NCBI GenBank assembly: GCA_018063105.1
Contig: JAGOQX010000002.1
Location: 1-64,000, forward strand
Direction: 5' to 3'
DNA: 64,000 bases
From: Patescibacteria group bacterium
Lineage (GTDB): Bacteria; Patescibacteriota; Patescibacteriia; 2-12-FULL-60-25
In this document: positions 24,684 through 33,387 of the stretch, piece after piece
Numbering within the stretch: the first letter of the stretch is position 1
Layout of the letters: each line of letters begins with the position of its first letter
Position numbers and translations under genes: made by a program
Notes under the pieces: generated by a model
What the model saw: the letters and a program-made list of their open reading frames with translations, nothing else
What the model was told of the DNA's origin: nothing
The model's database searches: none

Positions 24684-26135
24684 ATGGCTGAAGTCAAACC
24701 AGAAATTGAAACATTCGCCAAGATCAAGGTTGTTGGAATCGGCGGTTCTGGAGGATCGGCGATTAATCGCATGATCGCTTCCAAGATTCGTGGTGTTGAG
24801 TTTGTAGCCATGAATACAGATGTTCAGGCCCTTCATTACTCGCAAGCTGCTATTAAGCTCCATATTGGAAAGACGGTAACGCGTGGATTGGGTGCGGGGA
24901 TGGATCCAGAGATCGGAGCCCAGGCGGCAGAAGAAAGTCAAAATGAGATCAGAGAAGTGCTCAAAGGCGCAGATATGGTGTTCATTACCTGTGGTTTGGG
25001 TGGTGGTACAGGTTCTGGTGCTGGTCCGAAGGTCGCTGAGATCGCAAAAGAGATGGGTGCACTCACCGTTGCCGTTGTTACGCGTCCATTTTTGTTTGAA
25101 GGGATGCAGCGCAAGACGATCGCTGATGGTGCGTATGACCGCCTTGTTGACGTTGTCGACACGATTATCACCATTCCGAATGATCGCGTACTTCAGATTA
25201 TTGATCGCAAAACGTCACTTATTGATGCCTTTGAAATTGTGGATGATGTCTTACGTCAGGGCGTTCAGGGGATTTCTGAAATTATCACTGTGCCAGGGTT
25301 GATCAACGTTGATTTTGCGGATGTTCGATCCATTATGGCGAACCGTGGTTCGGCATTGATGGGAATTGGTCGCGGAACTGGGGATAACCGAGCCGCTGAG
25401 GCGGCGAAGAATGCGGTTGCCTCGCCATTGCTTGAAGTGTCTATCGACGGCGCCAAGGGGATCTTGTTTACGATTACTGGTGGATCAAACCTCGGGATGT
25501 ATGAGGTATCTGAGGCAGCAAAGGTGATTACGCAAACAGCAGATCAAAATGCAAAGGTGATTTTTGGTGCCATTATTGACGAAGGGATGAAGGATGAGGT
25601 GAAGGTGACGGTGATCGCAACCGGCTTTGATGCTCGCACAGCGCCAAAAGTGAAGTCTGGAGTTGCCTCTGGTGCATTTTCAGCGCCACGTACCCCAGAG
25701 CCCCTAGATCGAATGTCGTTTACGGCACGTTCAACGCCTCAGCAACCGATTGTGCCTCCGACCCCTGTTCGCGGAACATACGTTCCACCGGTCGTGCAAC
25801 CAGTGCCAACATATCAGCCACAGCAGCAACCACAGCAACAGCAGCCTCAACCGCAGCCAGAGCCGGCACCAGTTATCTCCCGTACGCCGTTTCAGTCATA
25901 CGCGCCTCAACCTCAGCCGCAACCGGAAGAAGAGACATCTCAACAACAATACCAATCTCAACGAGCTCCAGACCCTGCTCCGGCCCCGATGCAGCCGCAT
26001 GTGCAGGCACCTACCTATGCACCCGTTCAGGCTCAGAGGCCGCCGGTCCAACCTCAAGCCCCACGATCAACGCCTTCAAAATCGGAGGAGGATGATTTAG
26101 AGATCCCAGCATTTATCCGAAAGAAGATGATGTAG
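24684..26135 (+). CDS. ftsZ: Cell division protein FtsZ
   Basis: 483 aa tubulin-like GTPase that forms the division ring. The start at ATG 24684 gives the usual FtsZ N-terminus (FAKIKVVGIGGSGGSAINRM). The tubulin signature GLGGGTGSGAGP is at about 106-117. The globular core ends near 330. A long Pro/Gln-rich linker (about 345-470) follows, and the conserved C-terminal peptide DDLEIPAFIRKK, which binds FtsA, closes the protein. The linker is longer than in E. coli FtsZ. Confidence 0.96.
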   Translation: MAEVKPEIETFAKIKVVGIGGSGGSAINRMIASKIRGVEFVAMNTDVQALHYSQAAIKLHIGKTVTRGLGAGMDPEIGAQAAEESQNEIREVLKGADMVFITCGLGGGTGSGAGPKVAEIAKEMGALTVAVVTRPFLFEGMQRKTIADGAYDRLVDVVDTIITIPNDRVLQIIDRKTSLIDAFEIVDDVLRQGVQGISEIITVPGLINVDFADVRSIMANRGSALMGIGRGTGDNRAAEAAKNAVASPLLEVSIDGAKGILFTITGGSNLGMYEVSEAAKVITQTADQNAKVIFGAIIDEGMKDEVKVTVIATGFDARTAPKVKSGVASGAFSAPRTPEPLDRMSFTARSTPQQPIVPPTPVRGTYVPPVVQPVPTYQPQQQPQQQQPQPQPEPAPVISRTPFQSYAPQPQPQPEEETSQQQYQSQRAPDPAPAPMQPHVQAPTYAPVQAQRPPVQPQAPRSTPSKSEEDDLEIPAFIRKKMM

Positions 26136-26146
26136 CGCTATATTTC

Positions 26147-26647
26147 ATGCATTGTCCCGTTTGCAGCTTTGAAGATACAAAAGTCGTTGATTCCCGCATT
26201 ACCGGAGAGGGTGCGGCTATTCGGCGTCGTCGTGAGTGTGAATCATGTGGATATCGTTTTTCTACCAATGAAGAAGTGGAACTTTTGGATCTTGTTGTGG
26301 TGAAACGGGATGGTGCACGACAGTCGTATTCCAGAGAAAAAATTGAACATGGATTGAAGAAGGCGTTAGAAAAGCGACCGGTCACAGATGCGGCATTTCG
26401 TGGATTGGTTCATGCGATTGAACGGGATATTCAACGAAAAAAGACAAACGAACTTACCAGCGCTGATGTTGGTGAGGTTGTGATGAATCAATTGAAATCA
26501 TTTGATAAGGTTGCGTATATTCGATTTGCATCCGTGTATCGTCAGTTTGAAGATATCGAATCGTTCACCCGAGAATTAGAGAAATTGCATTCACGGGCAA
26601 AGAAGCAAAAAGCAAAACAAGCGTCTCTCCGGTTCACAAAGAGTTAA
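26147..26647 (+). CDS. nrdR: Transcriptional repressor NrdR
   Basis: 166 aa. NrdR represses ribonucleotide reductase genes in response to ATP/dATP. The zinc ribbon uses C3, C6, C31 and C34, and an ATP-cone domain spans about 46-136. No ribonucleotide reductase gene or paired NrdR boxes were noticed in this window. It lies 11 nt after ftsZ and 39 nt before pyk. Confidence 0.95.
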   Translation: MHCPVCSFEDTKVVDSRITGEGAAIRRRRECESCGYRFSTNEEVELLDLVVVKRDGARQSYSREKIEHGLKKALEKRPVTDAAFRGLVHAIERDIQRKKTNELTSADVGEVVMNQLKSFDKVAYIRFASVYRQFEDIESFTRELEKLHSRAKKQKAKQASLRFTKS

Positions 26648-26686
26648 TCGCCTCGTTGGTGTATACTGGGGGAAGCAAAAAAATCT

Positions 26687-28138
26687 ATGACACTTTCCTC
26701 ACCAAATCGAAGTTTATTACAAGAGACAAAACGAACGAAAATCGTGTGTACAATCGGACCAGCTTCAAACTCTGTAGACATGTTGTTTCGATTGGGACAG
26801 GCTGGAATGGACATCGCGCGTCTCAATTTTTCACATGGAACACATGAAGATCATGCCATGGTGATGAAGCGATTGTCTTTGGTTGGGAAACGCCTTGGTC
26901 AGCCGTTTGGCATTCTTCAAGATCTTCAAGGACCAAAGATTCGTATTGGTGATCTGCCACCAGAAGGTGTGCGATTAATTCCGGGAGAGCCGGCGATCTT
27001 TTCAACCGCAGCGCATTTAGAAAAAGGAGATATCCCTGTAACGCTGCCTTCGTTGCATAAGGATGTGAAGCGGGGAGAGCATCTTTTGTTTGATGATGGA
27101 TTGCTTGAAGTGATTGTTCAGAAGATTGTTGGGAATCGAATTTTTACAGAAGTTGTTCAGGGTGGAAAATTGCTGTCTCACAAAGGATTGAATTTACCGG
27201 GCACGACGTTGCATATTCCAGCATTATCCGAAAAGGATCGAAGTGACGCGCGCTTTGGTGTCGAGCTCGGAGTAGATTTTATCGCATTATCATTTGTCCG
27301 CTCTCCAGAAGATGTGCTTGATTTGCGCCGTCTCCTTGATTCGCGCGGAGCAAAAGGAAAAGCGATTCGGATTATTGCAAAGATTGAAAAGCAAGAGGCG
27401 ATTGAGCGGTTTGAAAAGATTTTGCCACTCTGTGACGGTATTATGGTTGCGCGAGGTGATTTGGGTGTAGAAACTCCAGCCGCTCAGGTTCCGGTTGTGC
27501 AAAAGCAGATTATTGTTGCCTGTCGAGAACGAGCGATTCCCGTTATCGTTGCAACGCAGATGCTTGATTCCATGCAACGCAATCCACGACCAACCCGCGC
27601 AGAGGTTTCAGATGTGGCAAATGCAGTGACGGATCATGCAGACGCTGTGATGTTATCCGGAGAAACAGCAAGTGGAGAATTCCCAGTTGAAGCCGTGAAG
27701 ATGATGGCAGAAACAATTAAGCAAACAGAGGCATCAACGTTTGATAATTTGAATCCAGTGAATTTATCAAAACCTCGTGATCTTCCGGAAGTGATCGGCG
27801 CAACAGTCAGGGTTTTGGTTGAGGCATTGCAGCGTCCTCCGGTTGTCATCGCAACCGCAACGGGTCGTTCGGCTCGAGAAGTGTCCTCGTTCCGTCCAGA
27901 AACGCGCGTTCATGCATTTACGTTCGATCCACATGTTGCCAGAACCATGCGCCTCGTTTGGGGCGTGACTCCCTATCTCTTGCCACGCAAGGCCTCACCG
28001 GAATTAATGGTAAAGGCGGCAATGGCGCAGCTAAAGTCTGCAAAGGTGATCAAGGCAAAAGAGCGAGTTATTGTAGTAACGGGATCGATTAAGGCAACAC
28101 CAGGGTCAGCGAATAAGATTGAGATTTTGACGGCGTAA
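26687..28138 (+). CDS. pyk: Pyruvate kinase
   Basis: 483 aa. It converts phosphoenolpyruvate and ADP to pyruvate and ATP, the final step of glycolysis. Signatures: TKIVCTIGPAS at the N-terminus, ARLNFSHG, the PK active-site region IIAKIEKQEAIE (about 227-238), ARGDLGVE, ATQMLDSM and MLSGETASGEFPVEAV. The C-terminal allosteric domain is present. A -10-like TATACT (26662-26667) and a G-rich site lie just upstream. The first DGR target gene begins 3 nt after its stop codon. Confidence 0.96.
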   Translation: MTLSSPNRSLLQETKRTKIVCTIGPASNSVDMLFRLGQAGMDIARLNFSHGTHEDHAMVMKRLSLVGKRLGQPFGILQDLQGPKIRIGDLPPEGVRLIPGEPAIFSTAAHLEKGDIPVTLPSLHKDVKRGEHLLFDDGLLEVIVQKIVGNRIFTEVVQGGKLLSHKGLNLPGTTLHIPALSEKDRSDARFGVELGVDFIALSFVRSPEDVLDLRRLLDSRGAKGKAIRIIAKIEKQEAIERFEKILPLCDGIMVARGDLGVETPAAQVPVVQKQIIVACRERAIPVIVATQMLDSMQRNPRPTRAEVSDVANAVTDHADAVMLSGETASGEFPVEAVKMMAETIKQTEASTFDNLNPVNLSKPRDLPEVIGATVRVLVEALQRPPVVIATATGRSAREVSSFRPETRVHAFTFDPHVARTMRLVWGVTPYLLPRKASPELMVKAAMAQLKSAKVIKAKERVIVVTGSIKATPGSANKIEILTA

Positions 28139-28141
28139 GAT

Positions 28142-29038
28142 ATGAAACACTCCTCTGAACTCCCTTGGACCCCTTCTGAAACAAAGCAAATCCTTTCCCA
28201 TGCTGAGGTGATTGCCTCATTACGCGACAAGGTCGAGCAGGGAAAAGCAGATGCGGATGAAAGAAAGCGTTTTACGAAAGCTGTATTCGCATTGAAGAAA
28301 CAGATGGAGGAGAAAGAGAATCCAACGGCCCAGATTATTCTTGCGGAAGCAAAAGACGGTTCAGAGCTTCGATTTGATTTAAAAGAAATACGTGAAACAT
28401 GGGAGGTATTCTATCGTTCTCACAATCTCCCTCAGCTTGCTGATGCGTTACCTTCAGATGTCAAGCTCACCCCAGCTCAAATCGATCTCCTCAAACAAAA
28501 AGCAAAAGAAGGATATACGCGTGCGACCCTTATTCCTGCTGACGCGGAACGCCATCTGCAAACACTCAAAGCAAATCTCACAGATGGTCTCGAAAAAGAT
28601 GCACAGGGCGATCCGATCGAAACTTTTCTGTTTGACAGTGTTAAATCCAGTTTTCCAAACTTGATTGAAACAGCTGATCAGAAACGAAAAGGCAAGGCAT
28701 ATCTGCTCCTCACCAATCCGAATGAATCTCTTGCACCAAATACAAAAAATAAATCTGCTGATGAGCTGATTGCTGAATTCAATACGAAAGGTCTTTCCGG
28801 TCTTACACTTGCCGACTTCCTCATTGAAGAAAGAAAACATTTTGAAGAGACTGGCAAACACTTGGTTGATTTGACGAATAACGAATGGACGTGGCTTCTC
28901 TCCTCCCGCGATGCTGCCTCTCGCGTGCTGGGTGCGGACTGGGATCCGGACGGTCATCGGGTCGCTGTGTACTCGGATCCCTCTGGTAATCGGAACCCGG
29001 ATCTCGGTGCCCGCTCCTCGGTCGTGTTAGAACTTTAA
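28142..29038 (+). CDS. DGR target protein 1 (C-terminal diversified domain)
   Basis: 298 aa. N-terminal helical segment (about 1-60; LPWTPSETKQ, then a charged DERKRFTKAVFALKKQ stretch), a shared scaffold domain (about 62-165; ILAEAKDGSELRFDL, then LLKQKAKEGYTRA), and a C-terminal domain ending in the variable repeat (about 258-295). The closing pattern SRDAASRVL, then Trp, Asn/Asp-rich variable positions and LGARSSVV fits the C-type-lectin-like fold used by DGR targets. Variable residues correspond to template AAY codons. It starts 3 nt after pyk with no obvious Shine-Dalgarno, so it may ride on the pyk transcript. It is a close paralogue of target 3 (33437-34348). The ligand is unknown. Confidence 0.85.
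   Translation: MKHSSELPWTPSETKQILSHAEVIASLRDKVEQGKADADERKRFTKAVFALKKQMEEKENPTAQIILAEAKDGSELRFDLKEIRETWEVFYRSHNLPQLADALPSDVKLTPAQIDLLKQKAKEGYTRATLIPADAERHLQTLKANLTDGLEKDAQGDPIETFLFDSVKSSFPNLIETADQKRKGKAYLLLTNPNESLAPNTKNKSADELIAEFNTKGLSGLTLADFLIEERKHFEETGKHLVDLTNNEWTWLLSSRDAASRVLGADWDPDGHRVAVYSDPSGNRNPDLGARSSVVLEL
28913..29027 (+). repeat. DGR variable repeat VR1
   Basis: 115 bp, in frame at the 3' end of target 1. Within the aligned 115 bp it differs from the template at 11 adenine positions, at the shared T/C site (template T31976), and at one G/C site at the 5' edge. The GC-rich last 25 bp, the presumed initiation site of mutagenic homing, are identical to the template. Confidence 0.9.
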
Positions 29039-29082
29039 CTTGATCTTTATCTTTCTTAACCTTCATCCTTTACCTTTCTGTC
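29039..29082 (+). repeat. Conserved pyrimidine-rich element downstream of VR1
   Basis: About 44 nt starting CTTGATCTTTATCTTTC, repeated after VR2 (31690-31733) and after VR3 (34344-34387) but absent after the template. It begins at the target stop codon or just inside it. It is a candidate cis element that marks the acceptor repeats. Confidence 0.7.
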
Positions 29083-29104
29083 CTTGTCTTTTCTTGGTTG
29101 GTTC

Positions 29105-29133
29105 TTGTGTGTGGTGTAGGAAAAGGATATTAT
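29105..29133 (+). promoter_or_regulatory. Promoter for the ATPase target gene
   Basis: TTGTGT at 29105-29110, a 17-bp spacer, TATTAT at 29128-29133. The predicted start coincides with the ATG at 29140, giving a leaderless transcript. It separates this gene from target 1. Confidence 0.5.
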
Positions 29134-29139
29134 CGCTAT

Positions 29140-31689
29140 ATGGAAAATCCCTTTAAAGCACCGCATCCAATTACCAAGGAACAGAATCCACATCTGAAGG
29201 CTGAACGATTTTTTGTTCTTCTTCGCCAGCGTGGAGATTTGTGGCGGGAGTTACGTTCCTCGTTTACATTGGAAGAGGGATCAAAGCATTTGAAGAATGG
29301 ACAGGCACATGAATTGCTTGAAACGTTAAAAATGAGACGTGGCAAAAATGTGTCTCCGGTGAAAGAGCGCTTTGCCAAGCGCGTTGCAGCGAGCCCGGAA
29401 AAGAAAGCGCAATTAGATGAGATGGAGGTGGAAATCAGAGCACTGTTGGCAGATCCAGAAGTTCACGAAGCGATTCATGAGATGCGTCATTCGCGCGTGA
29501 AGGCGAGTCAAGAGTCGCGACAGGTGATGAACGAGTATCGGGATCTTCATGCGATTGTAGACGAATTATCGGTTCAAGATTTTGATATTTTGCGGCAGGA
29601 GAGCATTTCGACGAGTGATCGCAAGGAGTTAGAACGAAACGAGGCATTACGGATAGAGGTTGGACTTCGCCTGCGAACATTGATGGAATCTCCAGAAACA
29701 GCACGCGCAGCACGTATCGGTGAGTTACTTTCATATTGTGATGAGCTACGAAAAGATCACTATGCGATGACTCCTTCGCGAAAAGAGCTAGCGGATCAAA
29801 TTCGAAGTCTGTGGGCGCGCGGCGAAGCAGTGATGTTGACTGGTTCAACAGGCACCGGCAAAACGGAGTTGTTTTCACATCTGACCAAACAGCTCTATGG
29901 CAAGCCGCTTTCTCGCCTTATTCGTTCAACGCAAAATGTCACGCCAGCAGAGATCTTTGGCAAGATGGGGCTCAGGGCAACACCAGAAGGTGGGACAGAG
30001 ACGTTTTTCCAACCGGGAGTTTACACCGATGCGATCGACAATGGCATGCCGTTTATTATCGACGAGTTTAATATGCTTGAAACGAAAATTCGTTTCGGTC
30101 TCAAGGAATTCTACAATCGTCGTCCGGGTCAATCTGTAGTCATGCAGGAAGATTCTGGTAAAGCACATGTGATTCAAGAAGGGTTTGTCATTGGCGCCAC
30201 AGCGAATGTGAAGGGGGATAAACATAAAGAACGTTTTGAGCTGGACGCGGCTGAAACGCGTGTTTTTGCGAATCGTAAAGTAGGCTTTTTGCCCAAAGAA
30301 GAAATATACGACCTCTTCCTCGCTCAACTGATGACTGATCGTGGAGAGGTGCGTATGGCGTTGGACGATGCACGAGAGACTCTCCCGCGACTTCTTGAAG
30401 CTGCTGAACTTTCTCAACAAGCTTACGAGGGCAAGCAGACCCAATTTTATGCCGAAGGTGGTGGCGTGAAGAAAACACTTGCAGCGCTTGAAAAGGCCGT
30501 ACTTGACCCAGGCCGTGTGCTTAAGATCATCTCTGGTTGGCCACGTGAAGAAGCACGAGGAAAAGATTTTCGCGGGTATCTTGAACGTGAGATTTTGCAC
30601 GTGATCCAAACCGAGGATTATCCCGAGAAGGATCGACGGCTTCTCTTGCAGATTTTTGTGACAAAGGGGTTTTTTAATGGAAAAACAGCTGAAGAATTGG
30701 GCGTGCCAGGTGTAGATGCGGTAAAATTAAAAGCTTGGGGATGGAGTGAGACGCCCAAGCCTTTGTTGAAGACGCAGATCCTTTCGCTGACGCAGGTCGC
30801 AGATCTTGATCCATTCGGGCTTCGTAAACTGCGTGCATCTGAAGCGGCAGATGAATTTTTATCTGACGAATCAGAAGATATGCGGATGGCTATGCAGGCG
30901 TTGCAACATATCGATCTTTCGAAGTTGCCCCCAAAGGCTCAGAAGTTGTTAGAGCAAAAAACAGGCCCGAACGTGATTCTTGCCGAAGCAAAAGACGGTT
31001 CAGAGCTTCGATTTGATTTACAAGAGATTCGCAGAGAGTGGGCCGCTTTTTATCGTATTCATGATTTAGATGATTTAGCGAATGAGCTCCCAGTAAGCAT
31101 AAAACTTACCCCAGAACAAATCGACCTTCTGAAACAAAAAGCAAAAGAAGGGTATACACGCGCTATCCTCATTCCAGCAAACGCGGAACAGCACCTGCAA
31201 ATATTGAAGGAGAAACTGACAGATGGGTATGAGAAAAATCCTGACGGAACCCCTATCAAAACATATCTTGCAGATTACGATGATAAGAAAGGAGTCGCAT
31301 CATCATTTCCAAACCAAATTGAAACAACGGATCCAAGACGAAAAGGCAAAGCATATCTCCTCCTCACAAACCCGAATGAATCTCTCGCGCCAAACACAAA
31401 GAGTAAATCCGCTGATGAGCTGATCGCTGAATTTAACGCAAAAGGTCTTTCTGGTCTTACCCTTGCCGAGCATCTGATTGAAGAGAGAAAACACTTTGAA
31501 GAAACCGGTAAGCACTTGGTTGACGGTTCGAAAGAGTGGACCTGGCTTCTCGCCTCTCGTGATGCTGCCTCTCGCGTGCTGGATGCGCGCTGGCATCCGG
31601 GCGATCATCAGGTCGATGTGTGCTCGCTTCCCTCTGGTGATCGGAGCCCGGATCTCGGTGCCCGCTCCTCGGTCGTGTTAGAACTTTAA
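29140..31689 (+). CDS. DGR target protein 2: MoxR-like AAA+ ATPase fused to a diversified domain
   Basis: 849 aa. An N-terminal helical region (1-200) precedes a MoxR-type AAA+ module: Walker A GSTGTGKT at 235-242, Walker B FIIDEF with D308/E309, and a sensor-1-like GATANV near 355. A helical lid and linker run to about 605. From about 611 the protein carries the same scaffold as the other targets (ILAEAKDGSELRFDL), and it ends in variable repeat VR2. MoxR ATPases normally work with a vWA-domain partner in remodelling or activating other proteins; such a partner is encoded at 34400-36424. The start at 29140 is chosen from the promoter; an upstream in-frame GTG-type start at 29098 would precede it. 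Fusion of an AAA+ motor to a hypervariable recognition domain suggests ligand-triggered ATPase action. Confidence 0.88.
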   Translation: MENPFKAPHPITKEQNPHLKAERFFVLLRQRGDLWRELRSSFTLEEGSKHLKNGQAHELLETLKMRRGKNVSPVKERFAKRVAASPEKKAQLDEMEVEIRALLADPEVHEAIHEMRHSRVKASQESRQVMNEYRDLHAIVDELSVQDFDILRQESISTSDRKELERNEALRIEVGLRLRTLMESPETARAARIGELLSYCDELRKDHYAMTPSRKELADQIRSLWARGEAVMLTGSTGTGKTELFSHLTKQLYGKPLSRLIRSTQNVTPAEIFGKMGLRATPEGGTETFFQPGVYTDAIDNGMPFIIDEFNMLETKIRFGLKEFYNRRPGQSVVMQEDSGKAHVIQEGFVIGATANVKGDKHKERFELDAAETRVFANRKVGFLPKEEIYDLFLAQLMTDRGEVRMALDDARETLPRLLEAAELSQQAYEGKQTQFYAEGGGVKKTLAALEKAVLDPGRVLKIISGWPREEARGKDFRGYLEREILHVIQTEDYPEKDRRLLLQIFVTKGFFNGKTAEELGVPGVDAVKLKAWGWSETPKPLLKTQILSLTQVADLDPFGLRKLRASEAADEFLSDESEDMRMAMQALQHIDLSKLPPKAQKLLEQKTGPNVILAEAKDGSELRFDLQEIRREWAAFYRIHDLDDLANELPVSIKLTPEQIDLLKQKAKEGYTRAILIPANAEQHLQILKEKLTDGYEKNPDGTPIKTYLADYDDKKGVASSFPNQIETTDPRRKGKAYLLLTNPNESLAPNTKSKSADELIAEFNAKGLSGLTLAEHLIEERKHFEETGKHLVDGSKEWTWLLASRDAASRVLDARWHPGDHQVDVCSLPSGDRSPDLGARSSVVLEL
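31564..31678 (+). repeat. DGR variable repeat VR2
   Basis: 115 bp at the 3' end of the ATPase target. It shows 13 differences at template adenines, the shared T/C site, and one G/C site at the extreme 5' edge. The terminal 25 bp match the template until the last base pair. It is followed by the conserved pyrimidine-rich element (31690-31733). Confidence 0.9.
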
Positions 31690-31733
31690 CTTGATCTTTA
31701 TCTTTCCTAACCTTCATCCTTTACCTTTCTGTC
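31690..31733 (+). repeat. Conserved pyrimidine-rich element downstream of VR2
   Basis: About 44 nt nearly identical to 29039-29082 (a T/C change is visible). It overlaps the stop region of the ATPase target. Confidence 0.7.
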
Positions 31734-31937
31734 TTGGGCTCCTGCAGCCAGTCTTGTCCGATGTGGATGGGGTGTTGGTTCGCCCGCTTGGACTGGCAAA
31801 AGGATGCGTCGGCTTTGATTCCGCGTGGTCGTTGCCAGATCACTCCAAAAAACACGACTGTCCCAGATGGTTGCAGCGGTTTTGAGCTGTTCAGCTACGG
31901 CTGTTTGGCTAGTTGAATATGTTGGGACGAGGAGCGG
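31734..31937 (+). other. Non-coding leader between target 2 and the DGR template
   Basis: About 200 bp without a convincing gene. It contains short inverted repeats (for example GGCT..AGCC near 31737 and AGCTGTTCAGCT near 31887) but no clear -35/-10 pair. It probably forms the 5' part of the template RNA, which could be transcribed by read-through from target 2 or from an unrecognised promoter. Confidence 0.45.
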
Positions 31938-32052
31938 GGTGCCTCTCGCGTGCTGAATGCGAACTGGAATCCGGATGATCATCAGGTCAATGTGAACTCG
32001 AATCCCTCTGGTAATCGGAACCCGAATCTCGGTGCCCGCTCCTCGGTCGTGT
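31938..32052 (+). repeat. DGR template repeat (TR)
   Basis: 115 bp, non-coding, aligned without gaps to VR1, VR2 and VR3. It holds 22 adenines, 18 of them concentrated in nine AAT/AAC codons when read in the VR frame. Eighteen of the 22 adenines differ in at least one VR. Randomising AAY codons cannot create stop codons. The TR ends two bases before the stop codon of the opposite-strand avd gene. T31976 is the one internal non-adenine site at which all three VRs (C) disagree with it. Confidence 0.93.
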
Positions 32053-32054
32053 AA

Positions 32055-32417
32055 TTATTGCTGGCGTGAAAAACGAAGCCAACCGCCCAGCATGGAAGTG
32101 ATTTCAATTAATTCCGTGCCAAGTCTTTGATATTCTGCGGTTGTAATGAGTCCTAGTTCGTGCGCCATGCGAAGAAGGAGATTTGTAACATCTGCCTGAG
32201 CGATTGAAGCGCAGAGTGGCTGCGCCTTAAATCCTTTTTGCTCTTGTGCCGCCAAACATGCGGAGGCAATACAATGTAAGAGCGCGGATTCGATACGCTT
32301 CCCAATACTGTATTTTTCCTGTTTGGTGAAGTTATTGACGACGAGGTGTATTTTTACGGCAAGTTGATAGAGCTTGTTAATAACGATTGGTTCGGTCGTG
32401 GTATCCAATATGGACAT
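32055..32417 (-). CDS. avd: DGR accessory protein Avd (four-helix bundle, S23-like)
   Basis: 120 aa, all-helical. Pattern typical of Avd/bAvd-like proteins: a first helix with KLYQLAVKIHLVVNNFTK, a Lys-Tyr-rich turn followed by GKRIESALLHC, and a C-terminal EITSMLGGWLRF. Avd forms a basic pentamer that binds the DGR reverse transcriptase and template RNA in the Bordetella phage system. Here it is encoded on the strand opposite to the RT and TR. Its start codon overlaps the RT start codon region head-to-head by 8 bp, and its stop lies 2 bp from the TR. This layout is unusual, because avd, TR and RT are usually co-oriented. Confidence 0.85.
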   Translation of the reverse strand: MSILDTTTEPIVINKLYQLAVKIHLVVNNFTKQEKYSIGKRIESALLHCIASACLAAQEQKGFKAQPLCASIAQADVTNLLLRMAHELGLITTAEYQRLGTELIEITSMLGGWLRFSRQQ

Positions 32418-33387
32418 ACTATTTGATGAGGTTATAACGTTTGAAACCGTTTATAATGCATGGCTCCGTTTTCGTCGAGGAAAAAGTCAACGAATAGACG
32501 TGGCTATGTTTGAACGACATCTTGAAAGGAATCTGTTCCAGCTATGGTCGGATCTCGAAGGTGGAACATATCGACACGGAGCGTATCAGAGTTTTGAACT
32601 GAAAGATTCGAAGCGACGTCGTATCGATAAAGCAAGTGTTCGTGATCGTGTTGTACATGAGTTTTTGTTTCGATTTCTTCAAAATATTTTCGAGCCGCGA
32701 TTTATAGCAGATTCTTATAGCAGCCGTACAGGAAAAGGGACTCTAAAAGCCTTAAAAAAAGCAGATGCGTTTTTATCACGATGGCGTCGTGGACGTATCG
32801 GTTGGTATGCGGTTATTTGTGATGTTCGTTCATTTTTTGCGACCGTACCACATTCTGTGCTGTTAGAACGTATTGCGGAGCAGGTGAATGATCCCCGATT
32901 ATTCATGTTACTCAAGGATGTGGTAGAGAGTTTCTCGACTGTTGGTACACCAGGTCTTGGAATTCCTCTCGGTAATGTAACATCGCAAATTTTTGCAAAT
33001 ATTGTTTTGCATTGTTTTGATTGGTATGTAAAGAGAACACTCCAACTTCGACGTTATATTCGATATAATGATGACATTCTTGTGGTTATTTTTGGAGTGC
33101 GTCAGGCAGAACGGGTTGGCGTAATGTTGAAAGATGCAATACAGAAGATGAATTTGGACTTGAAAGTCGCCGTTCTTCCTCTCGAAACGCGAACACATTT
33201 TGATTGGCTGGGCGCATCACATTCGATTTCAAGTCGTTGCGTACGTAGGGCAAGTAAAAAACGAATCGAAAAGGCTATTAAAAAGGGTGATAGAAAACAC
33301 CGACGAAGATATGTCACGACAAATACATATCGAAATATGCTGGCGTCATATGATGCTCATGAAAAAGCGTATGACAAGTTTTTTTGA
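32410..33387 (+). CDS. DGR reverse transcriptase
   Basis: 325 aa from ATG 32410. A single RT domain, no endonuclease or maturase domain. The first catalytic Asp is D138 in DVRSFFATVPH. The DGR-type motif IPLGNVTSQ is at 185-193 and the catalytic box YNDD at 219-222 (commonly YMDD in other DGRs). The C-terminus is a basic thumb (KKRIEKAIKKGDRKHRRR). The enzyme copies TR RNA with errors at adenines and the cDNA replaces a VR. No Shine-Dalgarno is evident. The promoter of the next gene overlaps its stop codon. Confidence 0.95.
   Translation: MDILFDEVITFETVYNAWLRFRRGKSQRIDVAMFERHLERNLFQLWSDLEGGTYRHGAYQSFELKDSKRRRIDKASVRDRVVHEFLFRFLQNIFEPRFIADSYSSRTGKGTLKALKKADAFLSRWRRGRIGWYAVICDVRSFFATVPHSVLLERIAEQVNDPRLFMLLKDVVESFSTVGTPGLGIPLGNVTSQIFANIVLHCFDWYVKRTLQLRRYIRYNDDILVVIFGVRQAERVGVMLKDAIQKMNLDLKVAVLPLETRTHFDWLGASHSISSRCVRRASKKRIEKAIKKGDRKHRRRYVTTNTYRNMLASYDAHEKAYDKFF

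Noticed and set aside
26662-26667. TATACT as a definite pyk promoter
   Set aside because: No acceptable -35 was found 16-18 bp upstream, so it is mentioned only in the pyk entry.
28454-28957. Antisense ORFs opposite the DGR target genes
   Set aside because: They are shadows that repeat in both paralogues because the sense strand is conserved; no start signals or recognisable product.
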